Shown here piece by piece: positions 39,823 through 49,141 of a stretch of DNA of 64,000 nt. Below the pieces are notes generated by a model. It had not been told where the DNA came from. It ran no database searches and saw only the letters and a list, made by a program, of their open reading frames with translations. Within the stretch, counting starts at the first letter, position 1; every line of letters starts with the position of its first letter. A program made the translations under genes and the position numbers. Source of the stretch: AP-15 sp963700185 (GTDB lineage: Bacteria; Pseudomonadota; Alphaproteobacteria; ATCC43930; CGMCC-115725); assembly GCA_963700185.1 (NCBI GenBank), contig CAVOWP010000014.1, forward strand, positions 186,001 to 250,000, read 5' to 3'.

Positions 39823-40974
39823 ATGAGTTGCTGCAAATTTGAGCACCCGAATAGGCGGCGTTTTATTGCCGCAGGCCTTGCAACCCTAGGGAGCGGCACT
39901 GGGTTAGCCGTACCGGTATCTGGACATGCCGAAGAGACCTTGGCGTTGCGCAAGCTGGCGGCCGAAAAGGGGCTGCTCTACGGGACCACGATTTCGGCCA
40001 GACAGATTTCCGGAGATCCCCGCTTTGTCGATCTCGTACTGCAGCAAACGGGGCTGGTCGTCGCCGAGAACGACATGAAATGGCAGGTCATGAACCGCGG
40101 CATGCGCGGCGATGACGATTACGGCCCTGCCGACGCGGTTGCCGCTTTCGCACACGAAAACGACCTCGCGCTGCGCGGGCACAATCTGCTTTGGTACCAC
40201 CGCACACCGAACTGGTTCTTCGACTTGGATAGCCGGCACGAGATCGAGAGCGCGATCGTCGAGCGCATCCGCAGCCTGGCCGGCCGCTACCGCGGAATGG
40301 TGCACAGTTGGGACGTCGTCAACGAACCGATCGAGCCGAAGGACGGGAGGCCGGACGGTTTGCGCACCGGGGTTTTTCTCGAGATGTTCGGGCCGGACTA
40401 TCTCGACCTCGCCTATCGGACGGCGCGGGAGACCGATCCTGCCGCCCGCCTCGTCGTCAATGAATACGACGTCGAGCTCGACACCGCGGAACAGGAAACA
40501 CGCCGCACGGCGCTGCTCAACCTGCTCGAGCGGATGCGGCGATCCGGCACCCCAGTCGACGCCGTCGGGGTCCAAGCCCATCTTTCCTGCGCCGGCGGAC
40601 CGCCCTTTTCCGCCGCTCGGTTGCGCCGGTTTCTCGCGGATGTGGCGGGTCTCGGTCTGACGATCCAGATCACCGAACTCGACGTCACCGACGAAAACGC
40701 CCCGGCAGATGAAGTGGTTCGGGACCGATTGGTAGCCGATACCTACAACCGCTTCCTCGACACTGCGCTCGACGAACCGGCGGTTAAAGTAGTGGTGACC
40801 TGGGGACTGTCGGATCGTCACAGCTGGATCGTTCGGAAAGAGACCCATGAATCAAAATGGCGTACCGATGGAACGCCGTCGCGGCCGTTGCCTTTTGATG
40901 CCGACTTAAAACCCAAGCCCGCCTTCGAGGCGATTGCGCGAGCCTTCGCGCGTGCGCCGCAACGGGCGGCCTGA
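39823..40974 (+). CDS. Exported GH10 endo-1,4-beta-xylanase
   Basis: A 383-residue GH10 glycoside hydrolase. The N-terminus carries a Tat-type NRRRFIAAGLATLG signal. Catalytic residues are visible: acid/base E168 in WDVVNEP and nucleophile E285 in ITELD; RGHNLLWYHRTPNWFF and LVVNEYDVELD are also typical of the family. It probably cleaves xylan outside the cytoplasm, which suggests access to plant material. It follows the PAS kinase by four bases, so the two may be co-expressed. Confidence 0.93.
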   Translation: MSCCKFEHPNRRRFIAAGLATLGSGTGLAVPVSGHAEETLALRKLAAEKGLLYGTTISARQISGDPRFVDLVLQQTGLVVAENDMKWQVMNRGMRGDDDYGPADAVAAFAHENDLALRGHNLLWYHRTPNWFFDLDSRHEIESAIVERIRSLAGRYRGMVHSWDVVNEPIEPKDGRPDGLRTGVFLEMFGPDYLDLAYRTARETDPAARLVVNEYDVELDTAEQETRRTALLNLLERMRRSGTPVDAVGVQAHLSCAGGPPFSAARLRRFLADVAGLGLTIQITELDVTDENAPADEVVRDRLVADTYNRFLDTALDEPAVKVVVTWGLSDRHSWIVRKETHESKWRTDGTPSRPLPFDADLKPKPAFEAIARAFARAPQRAA

Positions 40975-41005
40975 TAGGACCTGCCGCCCTCAGCGAGCGC
41001 GGGAG

Positions 41006-42784
41006 CTAATCGACAGCGAACACCCAGACCGAGCCGCCTTGCGGCACATCGGGGAATTCCCACTGCCGTACGAGATTAAGGCGCGCCTGCATGCGTGCTG
41101 CATCGACGCCCCAGCCCGACTGCACGGCGATGTATTGCTTGCCGTCGATTTGGAACGAGACCGGCACCCCATTCACCCCCGAGCTGGTACGGAATTCCCA
41201 CAAGGTCTTGCCGTTCGAGGCGTCGAAGGCGCGGAAATACCGGTCGTTAGTCCCGCCCGCAAACACAACCCCGCCGGCCGTCGCGAGCACCGGCCCCCAC
41301 AGCTGCGAACTGGCAAAGGGATGGCTCCAGGCCTTCTGTCCGGTATCGAGGTTCCAGGCTTGCAGTTCGCCGATGTGATCGGCGCCCGGGGCGATATAGA
41401 GGGTCGTCGTTGCCCCTACATAACGTTGCCCGGGCGTGTAAGTGACCGCTTCGCCAATCGACGTGCCGCACAGATTGTCGTTGGCGGGGACATACAATAG
41501 CCGTGTCTTCGGGCTATAGGCCACCGGCGGCCAATCCTTGCCACCCCACAGCGAGGGGCAGAAGTCGGCTTTCTTTCCGGTCGCAGGCTGACGCACCGGA
41601 TCGACGTTCGGCCGCCCGGTCTCGGGGTCGAGGCTCGCGAACACGTTTTGCTTCACAAACGGCTTGGCATCTATGAAGTTGATCTTGTCAGGGGTGCGCT
41701 CGAGCATCCACAAATAGCCGTCGCGCGCGACGTCGACGAGACCTTTGATAGTTTTACCGTTGTGCTGGTAATCGACGACGATCGGCGGCGACACCTCGTC
41801 CCAATCCCATGAGTCGTTGGGATGGTACTGGTGATAGCCTTTGATTGCGCCGGTCGCAGTATCGAGCGCCAGCACGGATGAGGTGTATAAGTTGTCGCCC
41901 GGGCGCTGATCGCCCATCCATGGCCCACCATTGCCGGTGCCCCAAAAAGTGAGGCTCGTCTCGGGATCGTAGGCGCCGGTGATCCACACAGAGCCGCCGC
42001 CGGTCTTCCACTGATCGCCTTTGGGCCAGGTCTCACTGCCCGGTTCGCCCGGCGCCGGTACGGTGTAGGTTTTCCAGAGCGGTTTGCCGGTCTCGGCGTC
42101 GAACGCGGCGACAAAGCCGCGAACCCCGAGTTCGCCGCCCGAGACGCCGACCATCACCTTGCCGTCGGCGACGAGCGGCGCCAACGACATATAATATCCG
42201 TGCGTGTAGTCCTCAACCGGAGCCTTCCAAACCTCCTTGCCGGTCTTGGCATCGAGCGCAACGAGCACGGCATCGGCCGCGGCGAAGTAGACTTTGTCCC
42301 CGAGCAGCCCGACCCCGCGGCTCGTCGGGTGCAGCAAGAGCATGTCGTCCGGGATTGGCCGTTTGAAACGCCACAGGAGGTCACCCTTTTTGGCGTCAAT
42401 CGCCAGCACCTGATTGCCCGGGGTCGCGACGAACATAACCCCGTTGTTGACGATTGGCGGCGCCTGGTGGCCTTCGATCTGCCCGGTCGCCAAGGTCCAC
42501 ACCGGTTTCAGCTTGCCGACGTTTTGTGCCGTGATCTGCGACAGCGGACTGTAGCCCCAGCCATTGTAGGTGCGGCGGTACATCAGCCAGTCGCCGTCCT
42601 GCGGTTCTTTGAGCTCCTCCTGCGTCACCGGCTTGTAGCTCTGCAATATCGGCGGTACTGGCGGCGGGGTGTCCGGCGTCGGCAACGGCGGCGGCGGCTG
42701 TTGCGCCGAGGCTGCTGCGGCGGCCAACACGAGTGCCAACCCGCTCGCGGCGAGCGTGAAATGGCGATGATCTTTGTTCTGCAT
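41006..42784 (-). CDS. PQQ-dependent alcohol dehydrogenase, lanthanide-type signature
   Basis: A 592-residue periplasmic quinoprotein (signal peptide, then Pro-rich linker to residue 48) with an eight-bladed propeller built of repeats such as LVALDAKTGKEVWK. Metal-site positions are E218 (SGGELGVRG), N285 (GTGNGGPW), D327 and D329 (WDWDEV). The second Asp at +2 is the feature that separates lanthanide-type enzymes from calcium MxaF-type. The vicinal Cys pair of methanol dehydrogenase is missing (HPTSRG instead), as in several related dehydrogenases. It oxidises alcohols or similar substrates. The ATG at 42784 follows AAGGAGGG. Last gene of the TonB/molybdo/Rieske operon. Confidence 0.92.
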   Translation of the reverse strand: MQNKDHRHFTLAASGLALVLAAAAASAQQPPPPLPTPDTPPPVPPILQSYKPVTQEELKEPQDGDWLMYRRTYNGWGYSPLSQITAQNVGKLKPVWTLATGQIEGHQAPPIVNNGVMFVATPGNQVLAIDAKKGDLLWRFKRPIPDDMLLLHPTSRGVGLLGDKVYFAAADAVLVALDAKTGKEVWKAPVEDYTHGYYMSLAPLVADGKVMVGVSGGELGVRGFVAAFDAETGKPLWKTYTVPAPGEPGSETWPKGDQWKTGGGSVWITGAYDPETSLTFWGTGNGGPWMGDQRPGDNLYTSSVLALDTATGAIKGYHQYHPNDSWDWDEVSPPIVVDYQHNGKTIKGLVDVARDGYLWMLERTPDKINFIDAKPFVKQNVFASLDPETGRPNVDPVRQPATGKKADFCPSLWGGKDWPPVAYSPKTRLLYVPANDNLCGTSIGEAVTYTPGQRYVGATTTLYIAPGADHIGELQAWNLDTGQKAWSHPFASSQLWGPVLATAGGVVFAGGTNDRYFRAFDASNGKTLWEFRTSSGVNGVPVSFQIDGKQYIAVQSGWGVDAARMQARLNLVRQWEFPDVPQGGSVWVFAVD

Positions 42785-42810
42785 GGCGTCCCTCCTTGAT
42801 GTTCTTGGGG

Positions 42811-43386
42811 TCACATCTGTTGGAAACCGGCCCGACCGATAAATGGCTTGGCCACGGCGAGCCGGCCATCAACGATTTTCAGCGGCAATGCCGGCAACGA
42901 ACGCGGGGCTGGTCCGCTGACCACCTTTGCACCCTCCTTCGGATCATAAATCGAGTAATGGCAAGGGCATTCGAGCAGCTGACGATGGGGATCCCAGTTG
43001 GTGACGTCGCAACCGGTGTGCACACATACAGCCGAGTACGCGACAGCACCCTCCGCGGCCCGCTCCTTGGTCGCGGTATCGAGCCCCTCAGGGTCGAGGC
43101 GCAGCAACAGCACCTTATTCAGCCGCGAGCCGTTGCGCAGCGTCTTGCTCTCCGGATCCATTGGCCAAGCAAAGGTTTGCTTGCCATCGAGCGGCAAGTC
43201 GTCCGGTTTCAACGGGTCCGGGCTTTTAGCGCTTACCGCAACCAACAGATCGCCTTCGCGCGGTCGCTCGCGCACCGGATCCGCTTGCGCCAAAGCGAAG
43301 CGTGGCGCCAATGCAAGGCACAAGCCCAGCTCAAGCGCCATTCGCCGCCCGATCCAGTGGGCACCCCAGTTACAGAGTGACTGCAT
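42811..43386 (-). CDS. Secreted Rieske iron-sulfur protein
   Basis: A 191-residue exported protein with a basic N-terminus and hydrophobic segment (IGRRMALELGLCLALAPRFALA), so Tat- or Sec-exported or anchored. Rieske ligands are in CVHTGC and CPCHYSIYD. Unlike petA it sits in a dehydrogenase operon, 26 bases before the PQQ dehydrogenase, so it may carry electrons from the molybdenum hydroxylase or the quinoprotein. The start at 43386 was chosen because the upstream part of the frame is a palindromic repeat. Confidence 0.85.
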   Translation of the reverse strand: MQSLCNWGAHWIGRRMALELGLCLALAPRFALAQADPVRERPREGDLLVAVSAKSPDPLKPDDLPLDGKQTFAWPMDPESKTLRNGSRLNKVLLLRLDPEGLDTATKERAAEGAVAYSAVCVHTGCDVTNWDPHRQLLECPCHYSIYDPKEGAKVVSGPAPRSLPALPLKIVDGRLAVAKPFIGRAGFQQM

Positions 43387-43393
43387 TGCGGTC

Positions 43394-43530
43394 GTGCGTG
43401 CTTCGAGACGCCCTTTAAGGGCGCTCCTCAGCATGAGGGAAGCCCTTAATGGCATTGAGAAAAATCCTCATTCTGAGGAGGGCGCCCCCGGGTCCGAGGG
43501 CAGGCTCCGCGGCCGTCTCGAAGGACGCAC
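43394..43530. repeat. Long palindromic repeat element between dehydrogenase genes
   Basis: Outer arms GTGCGTGCTTCGAGACG (43394-43410) and its near-perfect reverse complement (43514-43530, 16 of 17) enclose inner arms CTCCTCAGCATGAGG and CCTCATTCTGAGGAGG. The composition and motif (CTTCGAGACGCC...CCTCAGCATGAGG) match a repeat widespread in alphaproteobacterial genomes. It may act as an mRNA hairpin within the operon. Confidence 0.85.
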
Positions 43531-43545
43531 TGCAGCCGTCCAGCC

Positions 43546-45831
43546 CTAAGCAGCCAGCTGATCGCCGATCGGCAGGCGGCGGATGCGTTTGCCGGTGGCG
43601 GCAAAGATTGCGTTGCACAAGGCCGGCGCGAAGGGCGGCAGCCCCGGCTCGCCGACCCCGCTCGACGGCACGTCGATGCCGTTGGGCACGATCCAAACAT
43701 GCGTGATCGGCGGGGATTCGTCGATGCGGGCGACCTGGAAGCCATCAAAGTTGTTCTGCTCGGCCCGCCCGTTCTTGAAACTGATCTCGCCGTATTTGGC
43801 TAGGCTCAACCCCATCACGGCCGCGCCCTCGACCTGCGAGTAGATCCGCTCCGGATTGGCGGCGAAGCCGCAATCGATTGCCGTGTCGACGCGCGGCACC
43901 GAGAGGCGTCCCTTGTCGTCCACCGCGACCTCGATGACGGTGGCGACGTAGCTCAAGAAGCTGCGGTGCACAGCGATCCCTTGGCCGTGGCGCGGCGGCA
44001 ATTTCTTGCCCCATTCTGCCTTGTCGGAGACGAGTTCGACAACCCGCCGCAGCCGCGCCGTGTCGATCGGGTAGGTTTCGAGCGGGTCGCCGTAATTGGT
44101 GTATTCGGCGGGTGGTTTGACAAGCCGCGGCGGCCCGAGAAGCTCGGTCAACATGTCCTTGGGGTCGCGCCCCGCCGCGTGGGCAAGCTCGGCGACAAAC
44201 GACTGTATCGCAAAGGCATGCGGGATGTTCGACACCGAGCGGAACCAGCCGATCCGCGTGTGCGCTTCGGCTTCGCCGACCTCGCAGCGCAGGTTGGCGA
44301 TATTGAACGGCACATCCAGGACACCCTGGCTGAGCTCCCCCGGCTGCTCCAATTTCGGATCCGGCACGAAGGTAGCCCTGATCGTCGGCGCGACGGTGCG
44401 GTGGCGCCACGCAACCACGCGGCCTTGTGCATCGAGCCCGGCGTCGATGCGCTCCGCCGAGACCGTGTGCAGATAATCGTTATGGAGGTCGTCCTCGCGC
44501 GTCCACGTGACCTTGACCGGCGCACCGCCCATCTCGCGCGACAGCAACGCCGCCTCAAGTACAAAGTCTGGCTTCGACTTGCGGCCGAAACCGCCGCCGA
44601 GCAAGGTGACGTTGACCGTCACATCCTCCGGTTTGAGGCCGAGCTTCTCCACCAGCTCGTTTTGCGTGCCGCCCGGGCTCTGCACGGCCGCCCAAACCTC
44701 GCATTTGCCGCCGGCGACGCGCGCCGTTGCGCAAGCCGGCTCCATCGGGGCATGAGCGAGATGCGGCGCGTAGTATTCCGCGAACACCGTCTTCGCGGCC
44801 GACCCGAGCGCCTTGTCGGCATCGCCTTCGTCGCGCACGACCTTCCCCGGCTTACGCGCGGTTTCTTCCAGCTGCGCCTTGTAGGCGGCGGAATCGTAGC
44901 TGGCGTGCACCCCGTCATCCCACTTGATGACCAGCGCGTCACGCCCCTTGATCGCCGCCCAGGTATTGCGCGCAATGACCGCGACGCCGCCGATCGGCTG
45001 GAACTTCGATGGCGGCGGCGTGCCCTCGATGACGACGATCTTCTCGACACCCGGCACCTTCATCGCCGCGCTGCCGTCATAGGAGGCGAGCTTGCCGCCC
45101 ATGACCGGCGGCCGGGCAATGACCGCGTATTTCAGCCCGGCGAGCTTGGTGTCGATGCCGTAGACCGCACGGCCGGTCGTGATATCGAATAGATCGACAA
45201 TCTGGACATTGCCTTTGCCGAGATAGCGGAAGGCGGATTCGTCCTTGAGCTTGATCTGGTCGGCGGCCGGCGTCGGCAATGCGCTCGCAGCGGCCGCGAG
45301 GTCGCCATAACCGAGCTTGCGGCCCGAGGGCTTGTGGATGACCTCATGGTTCTGCGCCTGTACCTCGCCAACGGGCACGTTCCAGCGCTGCGCGGCGGCG
45401 ATTTCGAGCATGTGCCGCGCCGCGGCGCCGCATTCGCGCATCGGCTGGATGAAATGGCGCAGACTGCGCGAACCGTCGGTGTTCTGGTTGCCGTATTTCT
45501 TCTCATCCCCCGGCGATTGCACGACTTTGACGCGCGACCAGTCGGCCTCAAGCTCATCGGCGACCGCCATCGGCAGGCTGGTGCGCGAGCCGGTGCCCAT
45601 TTCCGCGCGGTGCGCGACAATCGTCACGAGACCGCTAGGGTCGATCGAGACGAAGACATGCGGATCGCTGACCACCCCTCCGGGCATTTTGGCCGCGCCG
45701 GTGGCATAGGCGGCGAAGGCGGCACCGGACGGTATGAATTCGGCGGCGACGACGAGCCCGCCAGTGGCGATCAAGCCCCGCAGGAAGCCGCGGCGGCTCA
45801 CATTCTCGACGGTGGCGTGGACGGATGTCAT
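43546..45831 (-). CDS. Molybdopterin-binding subunit of a xanthine-dehydrogenase-family hydroxylase
   Basis: A 761-residue periplasmic molybdo-enzyme subunit. It has a Tat signal (NVSRRGFLRGLIATGGLVVA) and family segments EMGTGSRTSLPMAVADELE, GGGFGRKSKPDFVLEAALLS and GIAVHRSFLSYVATVIEVAV. The closest group by pattern is the IorB type (isoquinoline 1-oxidoreductase beta subunit), whose members act on aldehydes or N-heterocycles with a small 2Fe-2S partner. In this operon an aldehyde produced by the PQQ dehydrogenase would be a sensible substrate. One base separates it from the 2Fe-2S gene upstream. Confidence 0.92.
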   Translation of the reverse strand: MTSVHATVENVSRRGFLRGLIATGGLVVAAEFIPSGAAFAAYATGAAKMPGGVVSDPHVFVSIDPSGLVTIVAHRAEMGTGSRTSLPMAVADELEADWSRVKVVQSPGDEKKYGNQNTDGSRSLRHFIQPMRECGAAARHMLEIAAAQRWNVPVGEVQAQNHEVIHKPSGRKLGYGDLAAAASALPTPAADQIKLKDESAFRYLGKGNVQIVDLFDITTGRAVYGIDTKLAGLKYAVIARPPVMGGKLASYDGSAAMKVPGVEKIVVIEGTPPPSKFQPIGGVAVIARNTWAAIKGRDALVIKWDDGVHASYDSAAYKAQLEETARKPGKVVRDEGDADKALGSAAKTVFAEYYAPHLAHAPMEPACATARVAGGKCEVWAAVQSPGGTQNELVEKLGLKPEDVTVNVTLLGGGFGRKSKPDFVLEAALLSREMGGAPVKVTWTREDDLHNDYLHTVSAERIDAGLDAQGRVVAWRHRTVAPTIRATFVPDPKLEQPGELSQGVLDVPFNIANLRCEVGEAEAHTRIGWFRSVSNIPHAFAIQSFVAELAHAAGRDPKDMLTELLGPPRLVKPPAEYTNYGDPLETYPIDTARLRRVVELVSDKAEWGKKLPPRHGQGIAVHRSFLSYVATVIEVAVDDKGRLSVPRVDTAIDCGFAANPERIYSQVEGAAVMGLSLAKYGEISFKNGRAEQNNFDGFQVARIDESPPITHVWIVPNGIDVPSSGVGEPGLPPFAPALCNAIFAATGKRIRRLPIGDQLAA

Positions 45832-45832
45832 G

Positions 45833-46285
45833 TCACGCTCCTGTGGCGGCCGCCTTGATGGCGGCGGTGATGCGCTGATAGCAGCCGCAACGGCAGATGT
45901 TGCCGCTCATCTCGCTGTTGATCCGGTCCTCGGACGGGTTCTTGTTGGTCGCGAGCAGCGCGGCGGCCTGCATGATCTGGCCGGACTGGCAGTACCCGCA
46001 TTGCGGGACATTGAAGGCGCGCCAGGCCTTCTGTACCGGGTGGTTGCCTTGCGGGTCGAGCCCCTCGATCGTCGTCACCGAGCGGCCCGAAACATCGTTG
46101 ACGGCGGTGATGCAGGCGCGGGTGGCCTGGCCGTCGACGTGCACGGTGCACGCCCCGCACAGCGCCACGCCGCAGCCGTATTTCGTTCCGGTGAGCCCCA
46201 ATTCGTCCCGCAAGTACCAGAGCAGCGGCATCGACGGATCGCCGTCGAACGACTGCTCCTGGCCGTTGACGCGCAACTTCACCAT
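45833..46285 (-). CDS. 2Fe-2S subunit of the molybdenum hydroxylase
   Basis: A 150-residue IorA/CoxS-type subunit with two 2Fe-2S clusters: CGVALCGACTVHVDG (plant-type) and CGYCQSGQIM plus NICRCGCY (helical domain). No signal peptide, consistent with export by hitchhiking on the Tat-bearing large subunit. The ATG at 46285 follows GGGAGG; the longer open frame upstream is not used. It passes electrons from molybdopterin to an external acceptor. Confidence 0.94.
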   Translation of the reverse strand: MVKLRVNGQEQSFDGDPSMPLLWYLRDELGLTGTKYGCGVALCGACTVHVDGQATRACITAVNDVSGRSVTTIEGLDPQGNHPVQKAWRAFNVPQCGYCQSGQIMQAAALLATNKNPSEDRINSEMSGNICRCGCYQRITAAIKAAATGA

Positions 46286-46382
46286 GGCGTGCCTCCCGGT
46301 GTGGTGCCGATTTCGGGATTCTATCTCCGAAGGATCGGAACCGGCAACATCGTTAAGCAGCGGGCGAGTTCGGAGAGGCACG

Positions 46383-48716
46383 TCAAAATGTCATACGGAC
46401 GCCCACGGTGCCGGCGATCGGAGCGCCGGGGCTGTAGCTGCGCGGGTTGCCAGCACCGGGGGCCTGGGCGATGAACACCGAGGAAGTCGGCGAGAAGGTG
46501 CCGAACGTATAGTAGGTCGTGTTGAACGCGTTCTGCAGCAGGCCGAAGACCTGCAGATTGGGAGTAAGCTGATAGCTCGTGTGCAAGTTCAACACGAAAT
46601 AGGCGGGTGTCTTCGCGGTCAGATTGGCTTCGTCGCCGAACAGATACCGCCCGCTCGCCGCAATCCCTGTCCCGCCGACCGTCCAGGCGTCGGTCAGCCG
46701 GTAATCGGCGCCGAGCTTGATCAGGTTGGTCGGGATGCCGGGCAAGTGATTGCCCGGCCGGACCTGGATATTGCCGTTGGCGTCGGCCGCGGGATTGTTC
46801 GGGCTCGACACCGTGAAGCCGCTCTGGAACGTCGCATCGATAAAGGAATAGCCGAGCCAAACGAGCAGCCGGTCGCTCTTGAGCCGCAGATTGATGTCGA
46901 CGCCCTGGCGAACGGTCGTGCCGACATTCTCGAAGAAGCCGCGGCCCTGGATCGGGCTGTTTACAAACGCGATATCGTTGTCGAGGGTGCTGCGGAAGAG
47001 AGCGATGTCTGCGGACAGGGTCGTTCCGTCGGAAGGCCGGATCTGGCTGCGCAGACCTGTCTCGATCGTGTGCGATACGACCTGCTGCAGGTTCGGATCG
47101 CCGGCGAAGAATTGCGCCAGGCTGCACGGGGCTGCTGGGTTGGCGCAAGTAAGTTCCGCCGGGGTCGGCGCCCGGTTGGCGTCGGCATAGCTGGCGTAGG
47201 CCGTCAGTGCCGGACGGATCTTGTAAGTCAGTCCACCGGCAGGATTGAACCGGTTGTAGGTGTGGTTGCCGCTGAGAGCGTTACCCAGCTGGTCGCTCAG
47301 ATCGATTTGCGCAAGGTTGAAGCGGCCCGCTAGGTTGGCCGACAGCTGGGATGTGACGTCGAAAGTGTCGGTAAAGAAGAGGCCGTAGTAAGCATTGGAG
47401 ATGCCGACTCGCACCGGCGCGATCGATCCGTCGGCTTGGTCGATGGTTATGCCGGGGCCGGCGAACACCCGGTCTCCCAGAGACAAGCCGCCGATTTGCG
47501 TGCTGCCGCTGAAAAGCGTCTCAGCGCCGTCAAAGCTGAAGCCGGCGACGAGCTGGTTGGGACGCCCGAACCGCTCGTCGCGATTGGTGACCTGAAGTGA
47601 GGCGCCGTAGCCGTTGGTGTTCGTCGATTGCTGGTCGAGGTCCGAATAGGGGCCGCCATTGAGAAAATCCGGGATCGGGTTCCCGGCGCGGTTGGTGGCG
47701 AACACGCCGGAGGCGACGCAAAGAAAGCCGGCCTGATCATCATCGGTGCAGGGCGAGGCCACCGGAACGTTGCCGTTGACAACCTTCTGCAGGAAATACT
47801 CGTAATAGGCCACCCCCTGCAGCGCGGTGGTATCCGTGATGTCGTAGGAGCCGGATGCGGTCACCAGCGCATATTTGTTCTTGATCAGATTGGGCGCGGT
47901 GAATTGCGCCCTGGGATTGACTGCCAATAACTCGATGGGCGAGGTTCCCGGGCCGTTCAGGGTGTTGTCCGCCGCCGTCACATTGACATGAGCCTCGCCG
48001 CGGCTGCCGTGCCACCCGATATCGCCGTAGAAGTTGCGAATATTTGAGGATTGGAGATCGCGCCAGCCGCCTTCGTGCAGCCCGGTGGCTGCCACATACG
48101 CTGCGGTGTTGCCACTCTGGATCCCGTATTGCAGCTCTCCCTGGTAGTGTGAGAACGAGCCGCCGAGGAGGTCGATCTCGCCGCCGTGATAGGTGAACCC
48201 GTTCTTCGTCCGTGCCGACAAGGCGCCGCCCAGGGCGTTGAGACCAAAGACCGGATTGGAGCCGACCAGGTCCATCCGATCGATCGCGATGTCCGGGATC
48301 AGGTCCCAGTTTACCGTGTCTCCGAACGGCTGGTTGAACCGAACGCCGTTGAGATAGATCGCGAGCCCTTGCGGGTTGCCCTGCAGTGGCGACGCGAGGA
48401 AACCGTGGTAGAGGAGATTGGTCTGAAATGGATTGCCGGCGGCATTGTCGAGCGTGACGCCCGGGACGTTTTCTTCGAGCGCCGGCAGAATTTGCGGGTA
48501 GCCGTTCCGGCTGATGTCCTGGTCGGTGAGCACCTGGGTCTCGGCCGGCACTTTGTCGCGATCTACCCCGGACCCGAGTACCGGCGTGGCGCCGACCACC
48601 TCGATGGTGGGCAGGCTCAACGGCGGCACCTCGGAAGGTTGTTGCGCCGCCGCATCGGCTGACAGCAGGACCGTAGTCAAGCCCAGCGCTCGCAAGACGC
48701 GCCTGAGTTCGGGCAT
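46383..48716 (-). CDS. TonB-dependent outer-membrane receptor
   Basis: A 777-residue receptor: signal peptide, then a plug domain (IEVVGATPVLGSG, VPGVTLDNAAGNP, GLNALGGALSARTKNG) and a barrel ending in VGVRMTF. First gene of the operon with the molybdenum hydroxylase, Rieske protein and PQQ dehydrogenase. It could import a growth substrate, a metal chelate or a lanthanide chelate; the lanthanide idea rests only on the company it keeps. No N-terminal signalling extension for a sigma/anti-sigma pair is seen. Confidence 0.92.
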   Translation of the reverse strand: MPELRRVLRALGLTTVLLSADAAAQQPSEVPPLSLPTIEVVGATPVLGSGVDRDKVPAETQVLTDQDISRNGYPQILPALEENVPGVTLDNAAGNPFQTNLLYHGFLASPLQGNPQGLAIYLNGVRFNQPFGDTVNWDLIPDIAIDRMDLVGSNPVFGLNALGGALSARTKNGFTYHGGEIDLLGGSFSHYQGELQYGIQSGNTAAYVAATGLHEGGWRDLQSSNIRNFYGDIGWHGSRGEAHVNVTAADNTLNGPGTSPIELLAVNPRAQFTAPNLIKNKYALVTASGSYDITDTTALQGVAYYEYFLQKVVNGNVPVASPCTDDDQAGFLCVASGVFATNRAGNPIPDFLNGGPYSDLDQQSTNTNGYGASLQVTNRDERFGRPNQLVAGFSFDGAETLFSGSTQIGGLSLGDRVFAGPGITIDQADGSIAPVRVGISNAYYGLFFTDTFDVTSQLSANLAGRFNLAQIDLSDQLGNALSGNHTYNRFNPAGGLTYKIRPALTAYASYADANRAPTPAELTCANPAAPCSLAQFFAGDPNLQQVVSHTIETGLRSQIRPSDGTTLSADIALFRSTLDNDIAFVNSPIQGRGFFENVGTTVRQGVDINLRLKSDRLLVWLGYSFIDATFQSGFTVSSPNNPAADANGNIQVRPGNHLPGIPTNLIKLGADYRLTDAWTVGGTGIAASGRYLFGDEANLTAKTPAYFVLNLHTSYQLTPNLQVFGLLQNAFNTTYYTFGTFSPTSSVFIAQAPGAGNPRSYSPGAPIAGTVGVRMTF

Positions 48717-48794
48717 TTTCTCAGCTCATCGGCTCCGTCCCCCACCGCAACCATTAAGCCAGACAACTCATCGCCGCGCCTTCCCGATTTGGCC

Positions 48795-48893
48795 GGAAAT
48801 TCTTCGATTCACACGGAAATTCTTCCGATTACACCGGAAATTCTTCCCGATTCACACCGGAAATTCTTCCCGATTCACATAGGAAGAATTACC
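48795..48893. repeat. Four tandem GGAAATTCTTC repeats in a divergent promoter region
   Basis: Copies of GGAAATTCTTC(C)CGATT start at 48795, 48815, 48836 and 48859 (spacings 20, 21 and 23), followed by an inverted partial copy GGAAGAATTACC at 48882-48893. The run sits 78 bases upstream of the TonB-receptor start and 250 bases upstream of the kinase gene on the other side. Confidence 0.9.
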
Positions 48894-48931
48894 GGATTGG
48901 CCCTTCGCTAACGGTCGTCTTCGGTCCCTCC

Positions 48932-48960
48932 TGGCTGTTTCTGCAGCGAAATAACAGCCA
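48932..48960. promoter_or_regulatory. Inverted repeat in the TonB/kinase intergenic region
   Basis: A perfect 8-base inverted repeat, TGGCTGTT and AACAGCCA, with a 13-base spacer. Position and symmetry suit a regulator-binding site. Together with the tandem repeats it is the only structured element I see in the 425-base gap (48717-49141); the remainder, up to the kinase start, shows no gene. Confidence 0.5.
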
Positions 48961-49141
48961 TCGCTCCACCTCGGTCCGTCCCCGGGGCGGCGCCGATCGG
49001 TGCCTTATAAAGCGACATCAAACGCGAACATTATGGCAATTTTAGTGTTGCTCGTATAGCAATAAGCCGCCACAAAAGCCGCGAAACATAATCTGGCGTG
49101 CTCCCGTCCGTAACGGAACTCGTATGCATTGCGATAGGGTG

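Noticed and set aside
43966..47333. Long plus-strand open frames of 408 and 478 residues
   Set aside because: Antisense to the molybdenum hydroxylase and TonB receptor; Arg-rich with no family signal.
48795..48893. Tandem repeats as a CRISPR array
   Set aside because: Units are 20-23 bases with almost no unique spacers, and no cas gene is in the window.
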